A stretch of DNA of 64,000 nt, taken from positions 3,534,001-3,598,000 of the forward strand of contig NZ_AP024235.1 in NCBI RefSeq assembly GCF_016756315.1. The letters are read 5' to 3'. A model generated the notes under the pieces. That model worked only from the letters and a program-made list of their open reading frames with translations. It did no database searches and was not told the origin of the DNA. This document shows positions 57,502 through 64,000 of this stretch, piece by piece. The position numbers and the translations under genes were made by a program. The first letter of the stretch is position 1; each line of letters begins with the position of its first letter. Source of the DNA: Alteromonas sp. KC3. Lineage in GTDB: Bacteria; Pseudomonadota; Gammaproteobacteria; Enterobacterales; Alteromonadaceae.

Positions 57502-58590
57502 TTACAGAGTTACTGTTCTACCGGTTTTCGCAGCCTCAAATATCGCATTTACAATTTTGATATCAGCTAGCCCTTCACTACCAGTTACCATTGGCTGTCG
57601 CCCGGTTAGTATAGCTAAGGCATCGTTATCCATTTGAAGCGTTTGCTGCATGCCGTCAATAGGGGGGAGTACTTTCTCGTCTGACGTTGTGCCCGTTACA
57701 CCGCTATAGCTCTGCATGGGCTTAAGTTGATACCAACCGTCTTCACAGTCTGCTTTAAAGTGGTTAAACCCTTTCACTACGCTCGTACCACAATCAGCCA
57801 CCAACCCGCCCCCAAAGTCCATGGTAAACAAGGTAGTTTCATCAACTTCAGTAAATTTTTCAGGGAAGCGTTGTGGAGGGTGATTGCCGGTAACCGCCAC
57901 TGGCTCTCGGCCAGTCAAAAAGCGCGCACTGTTTATGGCATAAACCCCCATGTCATAAAGCGCACCGCCTCCCATATGCTTTTTCATACGCCAGTTGTCT
58001 TTTGCTCTACCCTGCCCAGCGTAGCCTGCAAAACTCGATACCGCCGTTATATTTCCATAGGGCTTTGTCTTTAGATACTGACGAAAAGTGCGTGTATTTG
58101 GTTCGTGCTGCATGCGATAGCCAATAGACAAGGTTACATTATTGCTTTTACAGGCATCGATAATAGCTTGGCACTCCTTGCTATCCATTGCCATGGGCTT
58201 TTCACACCACACGTGCTTTGAGGTATTTGCAGCTTGCACTGCAAAATCTTTGTGTGTACCAGTGGGGGTAACGACATAAATAATGTCGATGTCATCATTG
58301 TTCGCAATCTCAGCCATGGTGCGATACGTGTATACATTGCTGTCCTTGATACCATGCTTTCTTTGCCACTGAGGAATTTTTTCTTCGCTTCCTGTAATGA
58401 TGCCTCGCAGCTCACAATACTTGGTATGCTTTAGCGCTGGCGCTAATAAATTTGTGCTGTAATTGCCCAGCCCAAGCAAAGCGACGCCTAATTTATTTTT
58501 AGGGGGCTGAGCTAGTAAATAAGGGCTGTGCGCAATGAGCAAACCTGAGCCAGTTAATTGAAGAAAATGACGGCGAGTGATGCTAGGCAC
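57502..58590 (-). CDS. Gfo/Idh/MocA family oxidoreductase, probably exported
   Basis: NAD(P)-dependent sugar-type oxidoreductase of 362 residues. A twin-arginine-like leader ITRRHFLQLTGSGLLIAHSPYLLA opens the protein, so it is likely moved to the periplasm with cofactor bound, as in glucose-fructose oxidoreductase relatives. The Rossmann part has KLGVALLGLGNYSTNLL and IDIIYVVTPTGTHKDFA; the catalytic segment is CEKPMAMDSKE. The substrate is unknown. It is divergent from the TonB-dependent receptor gene. Confidence 0.85.
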   Translation of the reverse strand: MPSITRRHFLQLTGSGLLIAHSPYLLAQPPKNKLGVALLGLGNYSTNLLAPALKHTKYCELRGIITGSEEKIPQWQRKHGIKDSNVYTYRTMAEIANNDDIDIIYVVTPTGTHKDFAVQAANTSKHVWCEKPMAMDSKECQAIIDACKSNNVTLSIGYRMQHEPNTRTFRQYLKTKPYGNITAVSSFAGYAGQGRAKDNWRMKKHMGGGALYDMGVYAINSARFLTGREPVAVTGNHPPQRFPEKFTEVDETTLFTMDFGGGLVADCGTSVVKGFNHFKADCEDGWYQLKPMQSYSGVTGTTSDEKVLPPIDGMQQTLQMDNDALAILTGRQPMVTGSEGLADIKIVNAIFEAAKTGRTVTL

Positions 58591-58843
58591 AGGCGCTCTC
58601 CATAAGAAAAAGATCCACGTATAGTTTTAATAGTGTCCGCTCTGTATGAAAAGATCACTCTGCTATTTCTTCAAACACACCCTTACATTTTTCGCTACAA
58701 ATACAGCGTTCATTAATTCAGAGTTGCTTCGAAGTGCCATACATAAATAAGTGCGCGATAAAGACATCTCATTTAAAGCTAAGACATGGATAACATAAGC
58801 CTTACTTAACATCATTTAATAGTGCTCTACACACATGACTTAC

Positions 58844-58859
58844 TGAAAAATATTTTTCA
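58844..58859. promoter_or_regulatory. 16-bp perfect palindrome upstream of the TonB-dependent receptor
   Basis: TGAAAAATATTTTTCA lies 69 bases before the receptor start in the 337-bp divergent gap. It has the size of a dimer operator. It does not match a Fur box. Nothing else clear is seen in this gap. Confidence 0.35.
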
Positions 58860-58927
58860 AGCATTTGCATCCAATCCACACTGTTAATCGTTAGTGCTTT
58901 TACAGACAGATTACGGACGTAGATACG

Positions 58928-60988
58928 GTGACAGCAAAAATTCTGGTAACAACACTTATCGCTAGCTCATTTTCGCTCGGTATGGGCGCTGCAATGGCGT
59001 TAGACGACCCCGAAGGTGATATTGAGCATATTCGAGTACGTGGTGACTCATCTGTAAAAGATGGTGAGTTTATCTCGGCTTCGCAAGGGTGGGTGTCTGG
59101 TGACACCTTAATTGAGCGCCCAATGTTACGCGCCGGCGAAATACTTGAATTTATTCCAGGCATGATGGTGACCCAACACAGCGGTTCGGGAAAAGCCAAC
59201 CAGTACTTCCTGCGCGGTTTTAACCTCGACCATGGCACCGATTTCACGGTGAGTGTAGACGGTATGCCGGTGAATATGCGAAGCCACGGGCACGGTCAAG
59301 GCTACAGTGACCTTAACTTCATTATCCCCGAATTTATCGACAACCTAAGCTACTTCAAAGGCACCTATTATGCCAACATCGGCGACTTTTCGAGCGCTGG
59401 CGGGGCGTTCTTCAATTTAAGAGATTCACTTGAGCAAAACCAGTTGTTCTTAGGCGTAGGAGAATTTGGGTTCAAGCGAGCCGTAGCATTAAATCACTTT
59501 GAAGCAGGAGAGAGCCGCGTTATTACAGCTTTGGAATATCAAACCTATGACGGTCCGTGGACTGACGTTGACGAAGATGTAAAAAAGAAAAACGCCCATA
59601 TTCGTTATATTACGCCCTTGCTAGACGGCCAACTCGCCATCACAGGTATGGCCTACGATAATAGTTGGAACGGTGCTGACCAAGTACCTGAACGCGCTAT
59701 TGAAAGCGGCTTAATTGACCGCCTTGGCTCTATCGACACCCAAGTTGGCGGCGATTCGTCTCGCTATAGTCTCTCCGCAAACTATACCAGTGATACATGG
59801 AATGCCTCGCTGTATGCCATAGATACTACGCTTAGCCTTTTTTCTAACTTTACTTACTTCCTTGATAACCCAGAGACAGGCGATCAATTCGAACAGGCCG
59901 ACGACCGAAAAATTTACGGTGGCGAAATATTCACTACCTTTCCCTTCGCGCTTACGGATGGAAGCAGTATTACTCTAGGCGGCCAGTGGCGTTTCGACGA
60001 TATTGAAAACGTGGGTTTGTATCGCACCCAAAACTTAACCCGCTTTGGCACTATTCGAGAAGACGAGATTAACAGCAACAGCTATGCACTTTTTGCTCAG
60101 TCAAACATTGTATTGAGTGACGCACTAAGCCTGTCATTAGGTGCTCGATACGATTACTTAGATGTGGACGTTACTAGCAATCTTGGTGCTAATTCGGGAA
60201 GCGAAAATGACGGCTTATTTACCCTTAAAGCAGGCTTGAAGTACAGTGTATCAGACCAAGTCACCGCATTTGCCAACATTGGGCAGGGCTTTCATTCTAA
60301 TGATGCACGAGGAGCAACAATTAGCGTAGACCCGGTAAGTGGTGACACCACCGAAGCTGCTCCATTATTAGTAAAGAGCCTTGGCTATGAAGCGGGTGTT
60401 AACTTTACCGATAATAAAACCTATAACCTGTCTGCTGCCCTATGGTGCTTAGAACTTGATAGCGAGCTGGTATATGTTGGTGATGCAGGCTTTACTGAAG
60501 CCAGTCGCCCGTCGGAAAGACACGGCATTGAAGTGAGTGCCTACTACTGGATAAGCCATCACCTAACTACAGATATTGAAGCCGCGTGGACCAAGGCACG
60601 ATTTAGCGACAGCGTTGAAGGCGAAGGCCGTCACATTGATGGCACCGTGCCAGGTGTGGTGAGTGCAGGGCTGACCTACTATCGAAGAAGTAATCAACTA
60701 GGGTTCAGCTATACTCTACGAGGCCGCTACTTAAGCACTCGCACAGTAGAAAGTTTCGATGAAATATCACCGCCATCAACATTTTTAATTAATGCTCAAA
60801 TTGCCTATCGCCAGCCAGCATGGGACGTAACGCTAGAAGTACTCAATGCCCTAGACAGTGACGATCACGATATTGATTATTTTTACGCATCTAGGCTGTC
60901 CGGAGAGCCAGATGAAGGGGTTGAGGACTTGCATTATCACCCTGTAGAGCCGAGAAATGTTCGCCTTACCGTTTCAATAAAGTATTAA
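58928..60988 (+). CDS. TonB-dependent outer membrane receptor
   Basis: A 686-residue outer-membrane receptor. Signal peptide (about 1-24, LIASSFSLGMGAAMA). The plug domain (about 40-160) has RAGEILEFIPGMMVTQHSGSG and YFLRGFNLDHGTDF. The rest is a 22-strand-type barrel ending in the aromatic VRLTVSIKY. The start is a GTG at 58928 with a weak ribosome site. A His-rich stretch is present near the C-terminus (DDHDIDYF, DLHYHPVEPR). It lies just before an ECF sigma/anti-sigma pair, but the receptor lacks the N-terminal signalling extension of FecA-type transducers. The ligand is unknown; metal uptake is a guess from the histidines. Confidence 0.88.
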   Translation: MTAKILVTTLIASSFSLGMGAAMALDDPEGDIEHIRVRGDSSVKDGEFISASQGWVSGDTLIERPMLRAGEILEFIPGMMVTQHSGSGKANQYFLRGFNLDHGTDFTVSVDGMPVNMRSHGHGQGYSDLNFIIPEFIDNLSYFKGTYYANIGDFSSAGGAFFNLRDSLEQNQLFLGVGEFGFKRAVALNHFEAGESRVITALEYQTYDGPWTDVDEDVKKKNAHIRYITPLLDGQLAITGMAYDNSWNGADQVPERAIESGLIDRLGSIDTQVGGDSSRYSLSANYTSDTWNASLYAIDTTLSLFSNFTYFLDNPETGDQFEQADDRKIYGGEIFTTFPFALTDGSSITLGGQWRFDDIENVGLYRTQNLTRFGTIREDEINSNSYALFAQSNIVLSDALSLSLGARYDYLDVDVTSNLGANSGSENDGLFTLKAGLKYSVSDQVTAFANIGQGFHSNDARGATISVDPVSGDTTEAAPLLVKSLGYEAGVNFTDNKTYNLSAALWCLELDSELVYVGDAGFTEASRPSERHGIEVSAYYWISHHLTTDIEAAWTKARFSDSVEGEGRHIDGTVPGVVSAGLTYYRRSNQLGFSYTLRGRYLSTRTVESFDEISPPSTFLINAQIAYRQPAWDVTLEVLNALDSDDHDIDYFYASRLSGEPDEGVEDLHYHPVEPRNVRLTVSIKY

Positions 60989-61140
60989 TACATAAACGCT
61001 TTGCTGTTTAGAGGTCTGTCTATTGATTAGGTAATCATTCAGGTAGTTGTATATAAAACATGCTAGTTTAAGGAATAGCCGCCAAACAGTTAAAGCAATA
61101 AACAAATGGCCGCACCACAACGATAAAAATAGGAGCAACA

Positions 61141-61674
61141 ATGGAACACGAAACTCTGTTTCCTCTGCTGTGTAAAACCGCAGACGGCGACAAAAAAGCG
61201 TTCGCAGAGCTTTATAAGATAACAAGTCCACAGCTCTACGCTGTTGCTTTAAGGCTTTTGAAACGCCCCGAACTTGCTGACGAAGCCACCCAAGACGCCT
61301 ATATAAAAATTTGGCATAACGCCGGTAATTATCAACGAGGCAAAGGTACGGTACTTACTTGGATGGTCAGTATAGCTCGCTATCGTGCGCTCGATTTAAT
61401 CCGCTATCACAATGTTAGAAATGAAGTCGAATTAAATGATGATGCACCGTCAGGTATGGAAACTACGCAATCAATAAAGTTAGAGGCAGAACAAGCAAAA
61501 TTAGCCTCTTGTTTAGATGAACTTGATGGACCGCAGCGTCAGGCTATCCATTTAGCCTATGTGAATGGTATGTCACATCAAGAGGTGGTGACTCACTTGG
61601 CGTCACCACTTGGAACCATTAAAAGCTGGATAAGACGAGGCTTGCAAAGCTTGCAGAGGTGCCTATCACTATGA
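61141..61674 (+). CDS. ECF sigma factor
   Basis: A 177-residue extracytoplasmic-function sigma factor. Region 2 (about 12-85) has ELADEATQDAYIKIWHNA and WMVSIARYRALDLIRY. Region 4 (about 120-175) has LDGPQRQAIHLAYVNGMSHQEV and a helix-turn-helix ending LGTIKSWIRRGLQSL. It overlaps its anti-sigma factor gene by four bases (ATGA). TAGGAGCAACA precedes the ATG. Likely targets are its own operon and the DUF4331 gene downstream. Confidence 0.93.
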   Translation: MEHETLFPLLCKTADGDKKAFAELYKITSPQLYAVALRLLKRPELADEATQDAYIKIWHNAGNYQRGKGTVLTWMVSIARYRALDLIRYHNVRNEVELNDDAPSGMETTQSIKLEAEQAKLASCLDELDGPQRQAIHLAYVNGMSHQEVVTHLASPLGTIKSWIRRGLQSLQRCLSL

Positions 61675-62408
61675 ATTATTTAAAAGAAGAGCGATTAAAC
61701 GCCCTCGCTGCTGAATATGTAGTTGGAACGCTGCGCGGCAAAGCGCGTACGCGCTATCAAAAGTTAATGATGCAGTATCAGGCAGTTAGCGATGCAACCG
61801 CACAATGGGAGCAATACCTTACTGGGTTTGCTGAAACCTTGCCTCCGGTGACACCACCTGACAGCGTGTGGGAGAATATTCAAATTAAGCTTGGCCACAA
61901 GGCGGCCAATGATACAGAATTTGTCGATCAAACGACTAATACAAAACCAAGTAGCGACAACGTAGTTGCTCTTGAAGAAGAAAAGCAGAAGCGCTGGAAG
62001 AACTTATCGTTCATATCCACAGCTGCTGCAATGGTGTTGGCCGTATTGCTTTTCGTCATGCAACCTGTACCTACCCCAGAGGTTTCCCATATTGCCGTGG
62101 TCAATAATGCTGATAACACGCCATTGTGGGTGATAGAAGTTTCTGACGCGACCATGAATGTTAAGGTCACCGATGCATTTGTGGCTTTAGCGGACAAAGA
62201 CTATGAACTTTGGATGGTGCCGGCAAACGGCGAAGCACCAATTTCCCTCGGCTTGATGCCTGAAGTTAATGGCGACACGCGCGCGACTCCGGATATCTTG
62301 CTAGATCGAAGTATCGCGGCGTTAGCAGTGAGCTTAGAAGCACCAGGCGGCTCGGTAACAGGCGCACCAACGGAAGTGCTATATATAGCGCCGATTGTTT
62401 CTGTGTAA
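61671..62408 (+). CDS. Anti-sigma factor, RskA-like
   Basis: About 245 residues: an N-terminal cytoplasmic sigma-binding part (ALAAEYVVGTLRGKARTRYQKLM), one transmembrane helix (about 112-131, FISTAAAMVLAVLLFVM), and a periplasmic RskA-type domain (YELWMVPANGEAPISLGLMPEVNG). It has no HxxxCxxC zinc motif. The ATG at 61671 overlaps the sigma factor stop; an in-frame ATG at 61659 is less likely. It holds the sigma factor inactive until an envelope signal arrives. Confidence 0.88.
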   Translation: MNYLKEERLNALAAEYVVGTLRGKARTRYQKLMMQYQAVSDATAQWEQYLTGFAETLPPVTPPDSVWENIQIKLGHKAANDTEFVDQTTNTKPSSDNVVALEEEKQKRWKNLSFISTAAAMVLAVLLFVMQPVPTPEVSHIAVVNNADNTPLWVIEVSDATMNVKVTDAFVALADKDYELWMVPANGEAPISLGLMPEVNGDTRATPDILLDRSIAALAVSLEAPGGSVTGAPTEVLYIAPIVSV

Positions 62409-62431
62409 TTTTTCGCACTAAGCAGCACACC

Positions 62432-62456
62432 AAAAGGCCACAAAACGTGGCCTTTT
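62432..62456 (+). terminator. Terminator after the anti-sigma gene
   Basis: A 10-bp perfect stem AAAAGGCCAC (62432-62441) with GTGGCCTTTT (62447-62456), 23 bases past the stop. The DUF4331 gene therefore has its own promoter. Confidence 0.8.
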
Positions 62457-62561
62457 ACTTTTCATAAAAACTTTTTTCTAATTTTTTAAACAATTTTGCA
62501 TCTAAGGTGAAACCTCAGTCGTTTGGTCTCTTGAACTCATAAAAAAACAGAGAGACTCGAC

Positions 62562-64000
62562 ATGATCCAATTCAAACGCAAAACTTTGTCACTGGCTATT
62601 GCCGTGACATGTGCAGCTCTAACTGCTGGCGCAATAGCGTCAAGTCACCGAGAAGCACCGAATATCACTCGCCACCCCGCTTTAGATAGCACCGACTTTT
62701 ATGCTTTCAATAGCTATGAACAAGGTCGTGAAGATTATGTGACTTTCATAGCAAACTATATTCCACTGCAAGATGCCTACGGTGGCCCTAACTACTTTGC
62801 TATGGATCCCAACGCGCACTACGCGATTCATATCGATAGTGATGGCGACGCGGTTGAAGACCTAAGCTTTGTTTTCAAGTTTAACAATATGCTTGCCGCC
62901 GAGAACGAAGGTATTGCCCTGCCTATAGGCCCTGAAGGCGAACAAAAAATGGTGAAAGTACCGCTTAAAAATGTAGGCGGTATCAGCGCAGACGATTCAA
63001 GCGCAGCAAACTTCTCAGAAATGTACAGCCTTACTATGGTGAGCGGCGACATGCAGACAGGCACGCGCACTACGCTTACTCCCGCCATGGGCGATATGTT
63101 TAAAAAGCCGCTTGATTACATTGGTAACAAAACCTTTACCAGCGAAACTGAATACGCGCGTTATGCTGAAAGCTTTATTTACTCGTTTAGTATCCCTGGG
63201 TGCGATGATATGGCCAAAGTGTTTGTTGGTCAGCGTAAAGACCCCTTCGTTGTTAACTTGGGCAAAACATTCGACTTGGTAAACTATGTACCGGTTGAGG
63301 GCGACAGCTCACCGGGCGCTGGCGATGGTGAAGGATTCCCTGGCGGTATAACGCAAAGTGCCATGAATGATGACTTGGCCGATAAAAACGTGACAGCGTT
63401 ATCTATTGAAGTTCCAAAAGCGTGCATCACCGGTGAAGGTAACGGCGTAATAGGTAGCTGGACCACGGCAAGTTTACCGCAGGCGCGCATCCTAAATCCA
63501 GATGCCACTTTTGCGAAACCTGAGACTAATGGCGGCGCGATGACTCAGGTGTCTCGTTTAGGTAGCCCGCTAGTCAATGAGCTTGTTATTGGCATTGGCG
63601 ATAAAGACAAATTCTCAACTTCTCACCCAAGTACAGACGGTCAATTCGCTGATTATGTAACCCACCCTTCTTTGCCAGAACTACTGAACATCCTGTTTAA
63701 AGATGCAGTGAATACTACGCTGGGTACGGATATCGAGACCCTTGCGCCGACTAACTTCCCGCGAATGGACTTAGTAACAGCGTTTCTTACAGGTTTCCCA
63801 GGCGTTAACCAGCAAGCAACGGTTACAGCATCAGAAATGCTGCGCCTAAATACAGGGATCCCAGCAACGCCAGCCGAATCACAGTCAGCATTTGGCGTTG
63901 CAGGCGATGACTTAGCAGGATTTCCGAACGGTCGCCGCCCAGGTGATGACGTGGTTGATATTGCCCTTCGCGTAGTTATGGGCCGTTTGTGCTACCCCAT
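62562..64000 (+). CDS. DUF4331 domain-containing exported protein (3' end outside window)
   Basis: About 480 codons are visible with no stop before the right edge. It has a signal peptide (about 1-26, LSLAIAVTCAALTAGAIAS) and then the DUF4331 hallmark SSHREAPNITRHPALDSTDFYAF, with further family patches (YIPLQDAYGGPNYF, FSTSHPSTDGQFADYVTHP). The ATG at 62562 follows AGAGAGACTCGAC. The biochemical role of the family is unknown. Its position directly after an ECF sigma/anti-sigma pair, behind its own promoter region, suggests it is a target of that sigma factor. Confidence 0.9.
   Translation, partial: MIQFKRKTLSLAIAVTCAALTAGAIASSHREAPNITRHPALDSTDFYAFNSYEQGREDYVTFIANYIPLQDAYGGPNYFAMDPNAHYAIHIDSDGDAVEDLSFVFKFNNMLAAENEGIALPIGPEGEQKMVKVPLKNVGGISADDSSAANFSEMYSLTMVSGDMQTGTRTTLTPAMGDMFKKPLDYIGNKTFTSETEYARYAESFIYSFSIPGCDDMAKVFVGQRKDPFVVNLGKTFDLVNYVPVEGDSSPGAGDGEGFPGGITQSAMNDDLADKNVTALSIEVPKACITGEGNGVIGSWTTASLPQARILNPDATFAKPETNGGAMTQVSRLGSPLVNELVIGIGDKDKFSTSHPSTDGQFADYVTHPSLPELLNILFKDAVNTTLGTDIETLAPTNFPRMDLVTAFLTGFPGVNQQATVTASEMLRLNTGIPATPAESQSAFGVAGDDLAGFPNGRRPGDDVVDIALRVVMGRLCYP

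Noticed and set aside
58844..58859. Fur box upstream of the TonB-dependent receptor
   Set aside because: The palindrome does not match the GATAAT-type 19-bp Fur pattern; reported as an unassigned palindrome only.
62501..62530. ECF-type promoter before the DUF4331 gene
   Set aside because: A TGAAAC and a GTCTC are present, but the spacing is shorter than usual for ECF promoters; not listed as a feature.
1..64000. CRISPR arrays, tRNA or rRNA genes, prophage modules
   Set aside because: No regular spacer-repeat series, no cloverleaf or rRNA-like stretches and no phage structural genes were seen on reading through.

Overview
The window reads as a chromosomal segment of a marine gammaproteobacterium of the Alteromonas type. 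The assignment is an inference from gene content and gene order: tyrS, M23 peptidase and anmK with erpA further on; minCDE; typA beside glnA and glnLG; valS-holC-pepA divergent from lptFG; moderate GC; a choice-of-anchor H protein with a GlyGly-CTERM-like tail; and a rich set of c-di-GMP, two-component and TonB-dependent genes. No tRNA, rRNA, prophage or CRISPR array was seen. Both edges cut genes: tyrS on the left and a DUF4331 gene on the right.

Layout. 1-3.9 kb: tyrS (partial), a 202-bp folded repeat, a mepM-like endopeptidase and anmK (cell-wall metabolism). 4.0-12.1 kb: a metabolic block that looks accessory, with an old yellow enzyme, an SRPBCC protein, a 600-residue PLP enzyme divergent from a D-2-hydroxyacid dehydrogenase, a GST, and a Tat-exported molybdenum oxidoreductase pair (iorAB-like). 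12.4-13.7 kb: erpA and a polyphosphate kinase 2. 13.8-21.3 kb: an exopolysaccharide and signalling module holding two glycosyltransferases and a response regulator-diguanylate cyclase in one operon, a sugar-phosphate transferase, a small membrane protein, and a sigma54 response regulator with its histidine kinase. Both polysaccharide units are preceded by good sigma54 (-24/-12) promoters with upstream dyads. 21.5-25.8 kb: minCDE, fumC and a DUF6776 protein. 26.0-31.8 kb: a variant ClC transporter with hemJ, small hypothetical genes, a variant NRAMP transporter behind a folded leader, and patB. 31.9-39.6 kb: an orphan receiver, typA, then the nitrogen regulon glnA, a DUF4124 gene and glnLG, with NtrC sites and a sigma54 promoter before glnA. 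39.7-40.9 kb: an IS110-family element with a possible bridge RNA. 40.9-44.3 kb: an HPt/HD-GYP protein, plsC, rraB and a surface protein, followed by a 271-bp folded repeat. 44.7-49.5 kb: two periplasmic binding proteins flanking a hybrid histidine kinase. 49.6-57.4 kb: valS, holC, pepA, lptF, lptG and an RDD protein. 57.5-64 kb: a Gfo/Idh/MocA oxidoreductase, a TonB-dependent receptor, an ECF sigma/anti-sigma pair and a DUF4331 protein.

The clearest regulatory story is in the sequence itself. Three sigma54-type promoters lie in the window. One fits the classic NtrBC-glnA circuit. The other two sit in front of the polysaccharide genes next to a dedicated sigma54 activator/kinase pair, and one of the controlled operons carries a diguanylate cyclase. 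Other observations worth follow-up are the two structured intergenic repeats, the noncanonical NRAMP and ClC proteins, the degenerate HD-GYP protein, and the binding-protein/hybrid-kinase cluster that lacks any permease.
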